54,791 bases of DNA from Actinokineospora enzanensis DSM 44649 (GTDB lineage: Bacteria; Actinomycetota; Actinomycetes; Mycobacteriales; Pseudonocardiaceae). Positions 25,641-35,189 of the stretch are shown piece by piece (positions within the stretch are counted from its first letter, which is position 1; every line of letters starts with the position of its first letter). The DNA is taken from NCBI RefSeq assembly GCF_000374445.1, contig NZ_KB894408.1, positions 1-54,791 of the forward strand, written 5' to 3'. Both the position numbers and the translations under genes were made by a program. The notes below the pieces were generated by a model, which saw nothing but the letters and a program-made list of their open reading frames with translations, made no database searches and was not told where the DNA came from.

Positions 25641-26874
25641 CGCGTCCGGCCGCGTAGCCGAAGAAGACCTGCGCGGTGATCACCACGAGCACGAACACCA
25701 GTGAGGCCGTCCAGCCGCCGGTCGCGCCGCGCAGCAGGCCGAACAGGAGTGGTCCCAGGGCGCTGATCAGGTAGCCGATGCCCTGGGCCATGGCCGACAG
25801 CGCGGCCGTGTCCTCGGGCGTGTCGGCGCGCAGCGCGATCACCATGATCGCCAAGGGGAACACGCCCATGCCGAAGCCGATCAGCAGTGTCCACGCCGGC
25901 GGCGCGGCGGCCGGTGCGAGCAGCACGCCGAGAAAACCCGCGCCGCCGAGCGCGGTCATCACGGCGATCACCAGGGACTGGTCGCGCAGCCGGGCGACCA
26001 GCGGGGGCAGCAGCAGGCCGACCGGGACGCCGAACAGGCTGGTGATCGCCAGGTAGACGCCTGCCGTGGCGCGGTCGACGCCCGCGCTGACGAAGACCTC
26101 GGGCAGCCAGCCCATCACCACGTACGCGACGAGGGCCTGGAGGGCGAAGAACATCGTCACCGTCCACGCCAGGCGATCGCGCAGCAGCGAGCGGTGGCGC
26201 ATCGGCGGCGCGGACGTCGTCGCGGCGCTGTGTCGGGCGCCGACGCTCCATGCGACCAGGGCGGCGGCGGCGAGCAACGCCCAGGAGCCGAGGGCGAGCC
26301 GCCAGCCGCCGAGCGCGTCGGACAGCGGGGCGGTGACGGCGGCGCCGAGTCCGCCGCCCGCCGCGAGGACGGCGGCGTAGAGACCGGTGACGAGGCCGAG
26401 CTTGTTCGGGAAGGATTGCTTGACAACGACCGGGATCAGCACATTGCCGACCGCAATTCCCGCGCAGGCGATCAGCGTGCCGCCGAGGATGACCACCGGC
26501 CCGGCCAGCACGCGCAGGATCAGTCCGCCGGTGAGCAGCGCCAGTGCCACGCCGACCGCGCGCGCCAGACCGTAGCGCCTGCTCAGCACGGGCGCGCACA
26601 CGCCTGCCAGGCCGAAGCAGAGCACCGGCACGGTGGTCAGCAGGCTGGCCAGGGTGTGGGTCGCGCCGACGGACGCAAGCAGCTCGTCGAGCACGGATGC
26701 GAGACTGGTCACCGCCGGGCGCAGGTTCGCGGCCGCGAGGAGTACCCCGACCAGCAGCGACGAGGTGCCGATCAGGGCAGTGGTTCGGGCACTGTTTCCG
26801 GTCGGGTGCGCCGAGAGTGGCCCACCGGACCCGGTCGACGTGGCAATCTTGACGTTCCTGGCGTTCGGCGCCAT
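25612..26874 (-). CDS. MFS transporter, CynX/NimT type
   Basis: A 420-residue 12-helix major-facilitator protein. The helix-1 motif LLAAANLRPAVTSLASVLDEL is typical of the CynX (cyanate) and NimT (2-nitroimidazole) branch, followed by LSRRYGLARAVGVALALLTGG and GIAVGNVLIPVVVKQSFPNKLGLVTGLYA in the first half. A basic cytoplasmic loop after helix 6 (PPMRHRSLLRDRLAW) separates the halves. Substrate unknown. The ATG at 26874 has no clear ribosome site, so the mRNA may be leaderless. It diverges from a FadR-type regulator gene over 48 bp containing a candidate operator, so the two probably form a regulated pair. Confidence 0.9.
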   Translation of the reverse strand: MAPNARNVKIATSTGSGGPLSAHPTGNSARTTALIGTSSLLVGVLLAAANLRPAVTSLASVLDELLASVGATHTLASLLTTVPVLCFGLAGVCAPVLSRRYGLARAVGVALALLTGGLILRVLAGPVVILGGTLIACAGIAVGNVLIPVVVKQSFPNKLGLVTGLYAAVLAAGGGLGAAVTAPLSDALGGWRLALGSWALLAAAALVAWSVGARHSAATTSAPPMRHRSLLRDRLAWTVTMFFALQALVAYVVMGWLPEVFVSAGVDRATAGVYLAITSLFGVPVGLLLPPLVARLRDQSLVIAVMTALGGAGFLGVLLAPAAAPPAWTLLIGFGMGVFPLAIMVIALRADTPEDTAALSAMAQGIGYLISALGPLLFGLLRGATGGWTASLVFVLVVITAQVFFGYAAGRARTVRPAEG

Positions 26875-26886
26875 GAGAACGAGTAT

Positions 26887-26907
26887 GGCAAACGTAGGAT
26901 GTTTGGC
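26887..26907. promoter_or_regulatory. inverted repeat, candidate operator of the divergent FadR-type regulator
   Basis: GGCAAAC (26887-26893), a 7-nt spacer and GTTTGGC (26901-26907) form a near-perfect inverted repeat in the 48-bp gap between the divergent MFS and GntR/FadR genes. GntR-family operators are palindromes of this kind, and FadR-group members often control an adjacent transporter. Role inferred from position. Confidence 0.5.
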
Positions 26908-26922
26908 GGAAAGGATGGCGCT

Positions 26923-27597
26923 GTGCCGTTGGCCACTACCCGGCGTTCCGGCCTCGTCGACCAGGTGATCGAGCAGATGCGCTCGGCGATCACGACTGCG
27001 GAGTGGAAGGTCGGCGAGCGCATCCCGACCGAGCCCGAGCTGGTCACCGCCCTCGGCGTCGGCCGCAACACCGTGCGCGAGGCGGTACGCGCCCTCTCCC
27101 ACGCGGGCCTGCTGGAGGTCCGCCAGGGCGACGGCACCTTCGTCCGCGCCACCAGCGAGTTCTCCGGCGCCGTGCGCCGCCTCGCGGGCACGGAGCTGCG
27201 CGACGTACTCCAGGTGCGCCGCACGCTGGAGGTCGAGGGGGCCCGGCTCGCCGCCGCGCACCGCACCGACGACGAGCTCTCGGCGCTGACCCGGCTGCTC
27301 GACGCGCGCGACAAGTCGATGGCGGCCAAGGACTACGGGATCGGGATCGACCAGGACGCCGAGTTCCACCTGGCGGTGGTGCGGTGTTCGCACAACACGC
27401 TGCTGGCCGAGCTGTACCAGGGGCTGACGGAGGTGGTGCGCGCGTCGGTGGCGAGCACGGTGAGCACGAAGCCGAACATGGCCACCATCGACCACCAGGG
27501 CCTGCTGACCGCGATCCGCGACCGGGACACCGAACGCGCGGCGGCCGAGGCGGGCGGCTTCCTGAACGAGCTGCTGGCGGAGCTGGACGAGGAGTAG
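26923..27597 (+). CDS. FadR-subfamily GntR transcriptional regulator
   Basis: The 224-residue product has a GntR winged helix at residues 8-75: VIEQMRSAITTAEWKVGERIPTEPELVTALGVGRNTVREAVRALSHAGLLEVRQGDGTFV. An all-helical FCD ligand domain follows, with DVLQVRRTLEVEGARLAA, FHLAVVRCSHN and DHQGLLTAIRDRD; the Asp/His residues of these motifs bind metal in this subfamily. It likely senses a small carboxylate and represses the divergent MFS transporter gene. GTG at 26923 has GGAAAGGA 8 nt upstream. The candidate operator lies 16 bp before the start. No enzyme genes of the putative pathway are adjacent. Confidence 0.92.
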   Translation: MPLATTRRSGLVDQVIEQMRSAITTAEWKVGERIPTEPELVTALGVGRNTVREAVRALSHAGLLEVRQGDGTFVRATSEFSGAVRRLAGTELRDVLQVRRTLEVEGARLAAAHRTDDELSALTRLLDARDKSMAAKDYGIGIDQDAEFHLAVVRCSHNTLLAELYQGLTEVVRASVASTVSTKPNMATIDHQGLLTAIRDRDTERAAAEAGGFLNELLAELDEE

Positions 27598-27603
27598 CTC
27601 CGG

Positions 27604-27789
27604 CTAACGACTCGGCTGTACGATCGTATCGGGGCCGGGGCTCATCAGGGCTTCGTGGCCGTCCTCGAACCGGACGCGATAAGGCGGGGTGCCGTCGCCG
27701 CCCAGGACTTCGATTATCTCCACCGTCCGGTCCTGCTGGCCGACGACGCGGCCGTGCATGAGCAGGCGGTCACCGAGGCTGGCGTGCAT
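27604..27789 (-). CDS. DUF1918 small protein
   Basis: A 61-residue protein: MHASLGDRLLMHGRVVGQQDRTVEIIEVLGGDGTPPYRVRFEDGHEALMSPGPD. The GD.L...G..VG...R.G.I.EV.G.dG.PPY.VR..DGHE....PGpD pattern is DUF1918, an SH3-like small barrel found in actinobacteria and of unknown function. AGGAGATACCC immediately before the ATG at 27789 is a strong ribosome site. It lies 118 bp downstream of the cobQ stop and converges with the FadR-type gene with a 6-bp gap. Confidence 0.88.
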   Translation of the reverse strand: MHASLGDRLLMHGRVVGQQDRTVEIIEVLGGDGTPPYRVRFEDGHEALMSPGPDTIVQPSR

Positions 27790-27907
27790 GGGTATCTCCT
27801 TTCCTGGGGGACTCTCGTTCCAGGGTCGGCGACGCGCTGGGTGGCCGCTGACGGCGACGGGGTGAACTTGCCGTCCCGATGAGCGACGCGGGCCGTGACG
27901 CTGAGCG

Positions 27908-29437
27908 TCATCCCGGCAGCGGGCCCGGCGGGATGAACGGGAGACCGGCGGGTGCGCCGTGCGCGAGCAGCGCGTGGAGGGTCTTCGTGTCCAGGTGACC
28001 TGCGACGAGGTCACCCAGGAGATCCAACTGGGCCGTGCGCGCGGCACTGAACGACGTGTCCGCAGCGGGCGTGAAACCGGGACGGCCCGCGCGATCGGCC
28101 GCCCAGCGCAGGAACGCGCGGCGGACCGGGTCGGATTCCAGCAGTCCGTGCCAGTGCGTACCGAGAACCGACCCCGTGGCCGCGCCCTCCGGGGTCCCGT
28201 CCGGCAAGGTCACCAACGCCGGGATGTCCGGCCGGTCGACCACCTGGCCGTGATGGATCTCGTAGCCGGTGGCCGGTTCGCCGAAAGCCGTACCGGAACT
28301 GCGGGCGAGGGTCTTCTCCGGCGAGAAGGCGACCTCGACCGGGAGCAGACCGAGACCGTCCACGATTCCCGCACCGGATTCCACATCATCGTCGATCCGT
28401 TTGCCGAGCATCTGGAAACCGCCGCAGATTCCCAGAACGGGCAAACCCTCGGCGGCATGCGAAAGCACGGCGGCCGCCAGCCCTGTGCGGTGCAGCCAGG
28501 CGAGGTCGTCGACCGTCGACTTCGAACCGGGGATGATCACCAGGTCGGCGTCGGCGACACGGGACGGGTCCGTGACGAACCGGACCGACACGCCCGGTTC
28601 GCAGGCGAGCGCCTCGACATCGGTGGCGTTGGAGATCCGTGGCAGGCGCACCACGGCGATACGCAGCCACTGCGTTCCCACCGGCGCCACCGGGCGGCCG
28701 ACAACGCCATCGGCGGCATAGGAGAGAGAGTCCTCGGCGTCCAACCACAGTTCGTCGCGCCACGGGAGAACACCGAGGACATCGCGGCCGGTGAGCGCGC
28801 GCAGCTGACGCAGACCCGGTTCCAGCAGCGCCGGGTCGCCCCGGAACTTGTTGATGACGAAACCGGAGACCAACGCCTGGTCGGCCGGGTCGAGCAGGGC
28901 GAGGGTGCCGAAGAGGTGGGCGAAGACGCCGCCCCGGTCGATGTCGCCGACCACCAGCACCGGCAGGTCGGCCGCGCGGGCCAGGCCCATGTTGGCGATG
29001 TCCGTGGCGCGCAGGTTGATCTCGGTCGGCGACCCGGCGCCCTCGCAGACGACCACGTCGTAGTCGGCGCGCAGGTCCGCGAGCGTGGACAGCACCGTCT
29101 CCAGCAGCGCGGCCTTGCGGTCACGGTAGGACATCGCCGACACCGTGCCGGTGTGCTTGCCCAGGACGACGACCTGGGAGGAACGGTCCGAACCCGGTTT
29201 CAACAGCACCGGGTTGAACCGGACGCTCGGCTCGATGCCGCACGCCGCCGCCTGCAGGGCCTGCGCGCGGCCGATCTCGCCGCCCTCCAGGGTGACCATC
29301 GAGTTGTTGGACATGTTCTGCGCCTTGAACGGCGCCACCCGCACGCCCTGCCGCGCCAGCCAGCGGCACAGGCCCGCGACCACCACGCTCTTGCCCGCGT
29401 CCGAGGTGGTGCCCGCGACCAGAAGCGATCCCGGCAT
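27908..29437 (-). CDS. cobQ: cobyric acid synthase
   Basis: A 509-residue two-domain amidotransferase. The N-terminal ATPase domain has the deviant Walker [16 protein letters not shown] (from about residue 9), [26 protein letters not shown] and [11 protein letters not shown]. The C-terminal triad glutaminase has the nucleophile Cys in [12 protein letters not shown] and the His in [11 protein letters not shown]. It amidates four carboxylates of adenosylcobyrinic a,c-diamide. GGGAGGGGACG before the ATG at 29437 supports the start. It is divergent from an alpha/beta-fold gene by 48 bp. No B12 riboswitch is visible. Confidence 0.96.
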   Translation of the reverse strand: MPGSLLVAGTTSDAGKSVVVAGLCRWLARQGVRVAPFKAQNMSNNSMVTLEGGEIGRAQALQAAACGIEPSVRFNPVLLKPGSDRSSQVVVLGKHTGTVSAMSYRDRKAALLETVLSTLADLRADYDVVVCEGAGSPTEINLRATDIANMGLARAADLPVLVVGDIDRGGVFAHLFGTLALLDPADQALVSGFVINKFRGDPALLEPGLRQLRALTGRDVLGVLPWRDELWLDAEDSLSYAADGVVGRPVAPVGTQWLRIAVVRLPRISNATDVEALACEPGVSVRFVTDPSRVADADLVIIPGSKSTVDDLAWLHRTGLAAAVLSHAAEGLPVLGICGGFQMLGKRIDDDVESGAGIVDGLGLLPVEVAFSPEKTLARSSGTAFGEPATGYEIHHGQVVDRPDIPALVTLPDGTPEGAATGSVLGTHWHGLLESDPVRRAFLRWAADRAGRPGFTPAADTSFSAARTAQLDLLGDLVAGHLDTKTLHALLAHGAPAGLPFIPPGPLPG

Positions 29438-29485
29438 GTGCGCGTCCCCTCCCCCGATTCCCGACCGGCTGCCATCATCCCCGGT

Positions 29486-30199
29486 ATGCCCGCCGCGCCC
29501 GTCACCGCCGTCCTGGTGCACAGCCCCCACCTCGGACCGGCCAGCCTGCGGCCACTGGCCGACGAGCTGGCCGCGGCCGGACACCCGGCGGTGCTGCTGG
29601 ACCTGCTGCCCAGCGTGGCGGCCGCGCCCGTGCACCAGCGGATGACCGGCGCGTTCGCCGACGCGCTGTCGGACGCGGCGCTCACCGGGCCGCTGCTGCT
29701 GGTCGGGCACGGCGGGGCTGGGCCGCTGCTGCCCGGGTTCGCCGACGCGCTGGAGGACGTCGACCAGGAGGTGCGCGCCCTGCTCTACCTCGACGCCCGG
29801 CTGCCCACGCCGGGCCGCAGCTGGCGGGAGACCGTGCCGCCGGAGCTGTACGCGCGGTTCCGCGACCGCAGCCGCGACGGGCTGCTGCCCCGCGGGCCGC
29901 TGTGGTCCGAGGCGGACCTGCTGGCCGAGGTGGCCGACGAGCGGCTGCGGGCGGAGATCGCGAACGAGGCGCCGGAGGTGCCGCTGGCGTTCCTCAAGGA
30001 GCCGCGCCCGACCGCCGAGTGGGCCGGACCCGCCGGGTACGTGGCGCTGTCGGCTCTCTACCGGGACGAGCTGGAGACCGCGCGCGGGCTCGGCTGGCCG
30101 GTGCGCGACCTCGGCCTGCACCACCTGGCCTGCGCGACCGACCCGGTGCCGGTCGCGCGGGCCGTGCTGGCGGTGCTGCGCGCGCTCAGGGCAGGGTGA
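29486..30199 (+). CDS. alpha/beta-hydrolase-fold protein without nucleophilic Ser
   Basis: The 237-residue product fits an alpha/beta-hydrolase core: [38 protein letters not shown] at the start, then the elbow [36 protein letters not shown], and a late [20 protein letters not shown]. The elbow should be GxSxG; here the Ser position is Gly, so hydrolysis by the usual mechanism is not expected. Two His in LHHLAC may mark the ancestral catalytic His. Function unknown. It is divergent from cobQ (48 bp) and its end overlaps map on the other strand by 14 bp. Confidence 0.75.
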   Translation: MPAAPVTAVLVHSPHLGPASLRPLADELAAAGHPAVLLDLLPSVAAAPVHQRMTGAFADALSDAALTGPLLLVGHGGAGPLLPGFADALEDVDQEVRALLYLDARLPTPGRSWRETVPPELYARFRDRSRDGLLPRGPLWSEADLLAEVADERLRAEIANEAPEVPLAFLKEPRPTAEWAGPAGYVALSALYRDELETARGLGWPVRDLGLHHLACATDPVPVARAVLAVLRALRAG

Positions 30200-31043
30200 G
30201 GATCTCGGCGCCGTCGTCGGTGACGACCAGGGTGTGCTCGAACTGGGCCGTCCAGGACTTGTCCCGGGTGGTGGCGGTCCAGTCGTCGTCCCACATGTCG
30301 TAGTCGATGCCGCCCAGGGTGATCATCGGCTCGATCGTGAAGGTCATCCCGGTCTCGATCAGCGTCGGGTCGGTGAGGTCCTCGTAGTGCAGCACCACGA
30401 GTCCACTGTGGAACGACCGGGCGATGCCGTGCCCGGTGAACGCGCGCACCACGCCGTAGTCGAAGCGCTTGGCGTACTTCTCGATCACCCGGCCGATGAC
30501 GTTGAACGGCCGCCCCGGCCGCACCGCGGCGATCGCCCGCATGGTGGCCTCGTGCGTGCGCTCGACCAGCAGCCGGGCCTCCTCGCGCACGTCGCCGGAC
30601 AGGAAGGTGGCGTTGGTGTCGCCGTGCACGCCGCCGATGTAGGCGGTGACGTCGATGTTGACGATGTCGCCGTCCTCGATCACCGTCGAGTCCGGGATGC
30701 CGTGGCAGATCACCTCGTTGAGCGACACGCAGCACGACTTGGGGAAGCCGCGGTAGCCCAGCGTGGACGGGTACGCGCGGTGGTCAAGCAGGAACTCGTG
30801 CACCACCGCGTCGACCTCGTCGGTCGTAGCGCCCGGTTCGACCGCCTTGCCGCCCTCCTGCAACGCCTGCGCGGCGATCCTGCCTGCCACCCGCATCGCC
30901 TCGATGATCTCCGGCGGCTGCACCCACGGGTCGGTGTTCTTCGCGGGCGCGGGCCGGTCGACGTACTCCGGCCGGACGATGGTGGAGGGCACGACCCGGC
31001 GGGGCGACTGCTTGCCGGGCTTGAGCGGCGCGCGAACGGACAT
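30186..31043 (-). CDS. map: methionine aminopeptidase, type I
   Basis: A 285-residue MetAP. After an extension carrying [14 protein letters not shown] (an SH3-binding-like Pro/basic segment typical of actinobacterial MetAP1c), the catalytic core shows all five metal ligands: [10 protein letters not shown] and HGDTNATF (Asp, Asp), [11 protein letters not shown] (His), [10 protein letters not shown] (Glu) and [11 protein letters not shown] (Glu). VICHGIPD contains the substrate His. It removes initiator Met from nascent proteins. ATG at 31043 is chosen because GGAGGAC precedes it. Orthologue of M. tuberculosis mapB (Rv2861c), in matching order with the PBP lipoprotein gene upstream. Confidence 0.96.
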   Translation of the reverse strand: MSVRAPLKPGKQSPRRVVPSTIVRPEYVDRPAPAKNTDPWVQPPEIIEAMRVAGRIAAQALQEGGKAVEPGATTDEVDAVVHEFLLDHRAYPSTLGYRGFPKSCCVSLNEVICHGIPDSTVIEDGDIVNIDVTAYIGGVHGDTNATFLSGDVREEARLLVERTHEATMRAIAAVRPGRPFNVIGRVIEKYAKRFDYGVVRAFTGHGIARSFHSGLVVLHYEDLTDPTLIETGMTFTIEPMITLGGIDYDMWDDDWTATTRDKSWTAQFEHTLVVTDDGAEILTLP

Positions 31044-31169
31044 GTCCTCCACCCTACGACTCGGCCCGCCGGGCAAGCCTGTCCGGGGGACGTGTCTCCG
31101 CCTTGATCGCTTCTCCTGTGGTGATGCTCTATGCGCGGTGTTCGTGGGTGGCGCGATGGGGTGTGACTG

Positions 31170-32963
31170 CTAGGGGGTGGCCGAGAGGAACCGCCCCGCC
31201 GCCTGCACCGCCGTGGTGGACTGGCCCGCGTCCGTGATCAACACCGCGAACGCCACATCACCGCGATACCCGGCGAACCAGCCATGCGAGTGGGTGCCGT
31301 CGCCGAACTGGGCGGTGCCGGTCTTGCCGCGCACGTCCCCGTACGGCTTGAGCGCGGTGGCCGTGCCGGAGGCGACGACCTCCGCCATCATGCCGCGCAC
31401 CGACTCCAGCACGGCCCCGGGCACCGCCTCCGGCATGCTGTCGATCTTGGTCTCGGCGCCGCGCACCAGCACCGGCTTGGGCACCGCGCCGGAGGCGGCG
31501 GTGGCCGCGACCACCGCCATGCCGAACGGGCTGGCGATGTCCTTGCCCTGGCCGAAACCGTCCTCGGCACGCTCGGTCTTGCCGGTGGCGGGCGGCACCG
31601 AGCCGGTGATCGTGGTGATGCCCGGGATCACGTAGTCCACGCCGAGGCCGAACTTCTTGGCCATCGCGGACAGGTCGTCGGCGCCCATGCCCAGTGCCAG
31701 CTCGGCGAAGGTGGTGTTGCAGGAGAAGGCGAAGGCGTTGCGCAGCGGGATGGTGCCCTTGTCGAACTTGTTGCTGTTGGGGATCTCCCGGCCGTCGATG
31801 ACCACGGTGCCGGGGCAGCCGACCGGGGTGTCGGCGGTCGCCTTGCCCGAGTCCACCGCGGCCGCGGCCGTGACGATCTTGAAGGTGGAGCCGGGCGGGT
31901 AGCGGCCGGTGAGCGCGGGCATGCCCTGCTTGTCCGCCGGGTCGTTCTGCGCGACGGCCAGCACCTCGCCGGTCGAGGGCTGGATGGCGACCAGCATGGC
32001 CGGGTTGGCCTCGCCCGCGATCGCGGACTGGGCGGCGTTCTGCATCTTCGTGCTCAGCGCCAGCTGGATCGCCTTGGCGGGCTCCGCGGGCTTCGAGAAC
32101 AGCTCCTCGACCTCGGCGCCGGAGCCGTCGACGGTGCTGACCCGCCAGCCCGCCTTGCCCTCGACCTGCTGGTCGACCGCCTTGCGCAGGCTGGGCATGA
32201 GCGCCGGGGCGAACTTGCGGTCGACCGGCAGCAGCCGCGAGTCGGTGGTGAACCGGACGCCGGGCAGGTCGTAGATCTGCGAGCGCACCTTCTGGTAGTC
32301 GGCGTCGCGCAACAGGACCACCTGGTATGCCTGACCGTTGGCCTTGCCCGCGCCGTCCAGGATGCTCTGCGCGGTGATCGTCGGGTCGATCCCGGCCAGT
32401 GCCTTGGCCAGGTCGCCCGCGACCTTGGTGGCGTCGCCCGCCTTGGCGGTCTCCAGCAGCACCGACACCACGCGCTCGGGCTGCAGCACGGCGGTGCCGT
32501 CGCGGTCGAGCACCGGCGCCAGCTCCGGCTTGGCGTCGGCCACCGCGATGCTCTGCTGGGCGGCCAGCTTCGGGTGCAGCACGGTCGGCGCCCAGTGCAC
32601 CTTCCAGTTGCCGTCCTGCTTGTTCAGGTCGAAGTCGCTGCCGTAGGACCAGAGCCTGCCCCGGCCAAGGTCCCAGGTGAGCTGGAAGGTGGCGTGCGCG
32701 GCGTTGTCGCCCTTCGGGTCGACCTTGAGCACCTGGCCGGACACCGAGGCGGGCTTGAGCGCGCCGCGCACCTTGTCCATCAGCGTCTTGGCCGCCTCGG
32801 CCGCGTCGGTCTGGGCGGAGGCGGTGTTGCTGTCGCCGCCCGCGAACGCCGCCACGAACTGCCGGGCCGTGTCGTCCGGCTTGGGGTCGGCGGCACAGGC
32901 CGCCAGCGGGAGGACGGCCACGAGGGCGAGCAGCAGCGCCGAGCGGCGCGGGGAAACACGCAC
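31170..32963 (-). CDS. penicillin-binding lipoprotein (NTF2-like plus transpeptidase)
   Basis: The 597-residue product has a lipoprotein signal (SALLLALVAVLPLAAC; Cys near residue 22). It is followed by an NTF2/MecA-N-like domain (about residues 30-150), a dimerisation domain with the YDLPGVRFTTDSRLLPVDRKF segment, and a C-terminal transpeptidase. Catalytic motifs are intact: PPGSTFKIVTA (SxxK), FSCNTTF (SxN) and GKTGTAQFG (KTG). It is a class B-type PBP crosslinking peptidoglycan outside the membrane, equivalent to M. tuberculosis Rv2864c; MecA-N family members can have low beta-lactam affinity. GTG at 32963 fits the start of the signal peptide. It lies between map and the GNAT gene as in mycobacteria. 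Confidence 0.93.
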   Translation of the reverse strand: MRVSPRRSALLLALVAVLPLAACAADPKPDDTARQFVAAFAGGDSNTASAQTDAAEAAKTLMDKVRGALKPASVSGQVLKVDPKGDNAAHATFQLTWDLGRGRLWSYGSDFDLNKQDGNWKVHWAPTVLHPKLAAQQSIAVADAKPELAPVLDRDGTAVLQPERVVSVLLETAKAGDATKVAGDLAKALAGIDPTITAQSILDGAGKANGQAYQVVLLRDADYQKVRSQIYDLPGVRFTTDSRLLPVDRKFAPALMPSLRKAVDQQVEGKAGWRVSTVDGSGAEVEELFSKPAEPAKAIQLALSTKMQNAAQSAIAGEANPAMLVAIQPSTGEVLAVAQNDPADKQGMPALTGRYPPGSTFKIVTAAAAVDSGKATADTPVGCPGTVVIDGREIPNSNKFDKGTIPLRNAFAFSCNTTFAELALGMGADDLSAMAKKFGLGVDYVIPGITTITGSVPPATGKTERAEDGFGQGKDIASPFGMAVVAATAASGAVPKPVLVRGAETKIDSMPEAVPGAVLESVRGMMAEVVASGTATALKPYGDVRGKTGTAQFGDGTHSHGWFAGYRGDVAFAVLITDAGQSTTAVQAAGRFLSATP

Positions 32964-33089
32964 GGCCGCAGTATGCCCGGATCGCCGGGGTGCGTGTCGG
33001 AAGTTGTCCCCAAGGCCAGCCGTGAGATGAATTCCCGTCATGTCGGGCAACCCGGGACCGCCCCGGCCGTCCCTACCTGCGGAACCGGC

Positions 33090-33953
33090 TCAGAACAGGA
33101 CCGTGGCGTACTGGCCGACCTGGGTGAACCCGATCCGGTCGTAGACCGCGCGGGCCGGGGCGTTGTAGCCGTTGACGTAGAGGCTGGCGGTCCGGCCCAT
33201 GCCCGACACCAGCCGCTGCACCACCGCCGCCGTGCCGGTGCCGCCGAAGCCGTGGCCGCGCCGGTCCGGGTGCACCCAGACACCCTGGATCTGCCCGACC
33301 GCGCTGGACAGCGCGCCGATCTCGGCCTTGAACACCACCTCGCCGCCCTCGAACCGGGCGAACGCGCGGCCCGCCGCGATCAGCTCGGCCACCCTGGCCC
33401 GGTAGCCCGTGCCGCCGTCGCCGAGGCACGGGTCGACGCCGACCTCCTCGACGAACATGCGCACCGCGGCGGGCAGGTAGCGGTCGAGCTCGTCCGGGCG
33501 CACCGGCCGCACCAGCGGGTCCGGGGTGACCAGCGGGGTGCTGCGGATGGCCATCAGCGGCTGGTCGGCGCGCACCTCGCGGGCGGGCCCCCAGTCCGCC
33601 GCCAGCTCCGCCCACAGGCCCAGCACCTGCTCGGCGGGCCCGACCATGGACGAGCACATCCGCCTGCGGCGCAGCGCCCGGTCGGCGAAGGCACGCATGG
33701 CGGACCGCTTGCCGCGCAACGGGATCAGGTTCGGCCCGGCGAAGCACAGCGCGTCCAGCCTGCCGCCGCGCAGGCCGCGCAGGTCCCGGACGTCACAGCC
33801 CCACACCTCGCCGCCCAGCCGCCACGGGTCCAGGCCGACCGACTCGACGCGCGACGCGACCATGCAGGACGCCACCGGGTCGGCGGTGAGCACCGCGCGC
33901 ACCGCCTGGCCGTCCCGCTCGTCGAGCAGCCGCGCTCCTGCTAGCCGCAACAC
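33090..33953 (-). CDS. GNAT acetyltransferase with DUF4081 N-terminal domain
   Basis: The 287-residue product combines an N-terminal DUF4081-type region (ADPVASCMVASRVE..., GGEVWGCDVRDLRGLRGGRLDALCFAGPNLIPL) with a C-terminal GNAT domain containing the acetyl-CoA loop VWVHPDRRGHGFGGTGTAAVV and the closing SLYVNGYNAPARAVYDRIGFTQVGQYATVLF. Equivalent to M. tuberculosis Rv2867c, always next to ispG; substrate unknown. GTG at 33953 is the best available start, without a strong ribosome site. It lies 46 bp downstream of ispG and likely shares its transcript. Confidence 0.92.
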   Translation of the reverse strand: MLRLAGARLLDERDGQAVRAVLTADPVASCMVASRVESVGLDPWRLGGEVWGCDVRDLRGLRGGRLDALCFAGPNLIPLRGKRSAMRAFADRALRRRRMCSSMVGPAEQVLGLWAELAADWGPAREVRADQPLMAIRSTPLVTPDPLVRPVRPDELDRYLPAAVRMFVEEVGVDPCLGDGGTGYRARVAELIAAGRAFARFEGGEVVFKAEIGALSSAVGQIQGVWVHPDRRGHGFGGTGTAAVVQRLVSGMGRTASLYVNGYNAPARAVYDRIGFTQVGQYATVLF

Positions 33954-33999
33954 GTCATCAGCGTGCCAGATGGAGTGCCGCCAGGAAAACGGAGAGTGC

Positions 34000-35163
34000 T
34001 CAGCCGACCGTCACGACTGTCGGCGAACCCTCTTCCCCTTCGATCGGTTCACCCATCTCCTCGGCGAGCCGCATCGCTTCCTCGATGAGCGTCTCCACGA
34101 TCTGGGCCTCGGGCACGGTCTTGATGACCTCGCCCTTGACGAAGATCTGGCCCTTCCCATTGCCCGAGGCGACACCCAGGTCGGCCTCGCGGGCCTCGCC
34201 CGGACCGTTGACGACGCAGCCCATCACGGCCACCCGCAGCGGCACCGACATGCCCTCCAGCCCGGCGGTGACCTGGTCGGCGAGCTTGTACACGTCCACC
34301 TGGGCGCGGCCGCAGGACGGGCAGGAGACGATCTCCAGCTTGCGCGGCCGCAGGTTCAGCGACTGCAGGATCTGCAGGCCGACCTTGACCTCCTCGACCG
34401 GCGGCGCGGACAGCGACACCCGGATCGTGTCGCCGATGCCCTGCCGCAGCAGCGCGCCGAACGCCACCGCGGACTTGATCGTGCCCTGGAACGCCGGGCC
34501 CGCCTCGGTCACGCCGAGGTGCAGCGGGTAGTCGCACTGCTCGGCCAGCAGCTCGTAGGCGCGCACCATGACCACCGGGTCGTTGTGCTTCACCGAGATC
34601 TTCACGTCGTGGAAGTCGTGCTCGGCGAACAGCGACGCCTCCCACAGCGCCGACTCGGCCAGCGCCTCCGGGGTGGCCTTGCCGTACTTGGCCAGCAGCC
34701 GCGGGTCGAGCGACCCGGCGTTGACGCCGATCCGGATCGGCGTGCCGCGGTCCTTGGCGGCCTGGGCGATCTGCTTGACCTGGTCGTCGAACTTGCGGAT
34801 GTTGCCCGGGTTCACCCGCACCGCGGCGCAGCCCGCGTCGATCGCGGCGAACACGTACTTGGGCTGGAAGTGGATGTCGGCGATCACCGGGATCTGCGAC
34901 TTCGTCGCGATCGCGGCGAGCGCGTCCGCGTCGTCCTGCGAGGGACAGGCGACCCGGACGATGTCGCAGCCGGACGCGGTCAGCTCGGCGATCTGCTGCA
35001 GGGTGGCGTTGATGTCGGCGGTGACGGTGGTGGTCATCGACTGGACCGAGATGGGGTGCTCACTGCCAACGCCCACCGACCCGACCATCAGCTGGCGGGT
35101 CTTGCGGCGCTCGGCGAGCACCGGCGGGGGCGTGCCGGGCATCCCCAGCATGACGTCGGTCAT
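34000..35163 (-). CDS. ispG: 4-hydroxy-3-methylbut-2-enyl diphosphate synthase (flavodoxin)
   Basis: The 387-residue product is GcpE/IspG: a TIM-barrel N-terminal part ([31 protein letters not shown] strand, [19 protein letters not shown]) and a C-terminal [4Fe-4S] domain with Cys ligands in [13 protein letters not shown] and [12 protein letters not shown]. It reductively opens MEcPP to HMBPP in the MEP isoprenoid pathway. GGAGAGG 5 nt before the ATG at 35163 supports the start. It follows rseP by 26 bp; dxr, two genes upstream, is an earlier step of the same pathway. Confidence 0.97.
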   Translation of the reverse strand: MTDVMLGMPGTPPPVLAERRKTRQLMVGSVGVGSEHPISVQSMTTTVTADINATLQQIAELTASGCDIVRVACPSQDDADALAAIATKSQIPVIADIHFQPKYVFAAIDAGCAAVRVNPGNIRKFDDQVKQIAQAAKDRGTPIRIGVNAGSLDPRLLAKYGKATPEALAESALWEASLFAEHDFHDVKISVKHNDPVVMVRAYELLAEQCDYPLHLGVTEAGPAFQGTIKSAVAFGALLRQGIGDTIRVSLSAPPVEEVKVGLQILQSLNLRPRKLEIVSCPSCGRAQVDVYKLADQVTAGLEGMSVPLRVAVMGCVVNGPGEAREADLGVASGNGKGQIFVKGEVIKTVPEAQIVETLIEEAMRLAEEMGEPIEGEEGSPTVVTVG

Positions 35164-35189
35164 CCGGACCTCTCCTGGAACTCGGGGCG

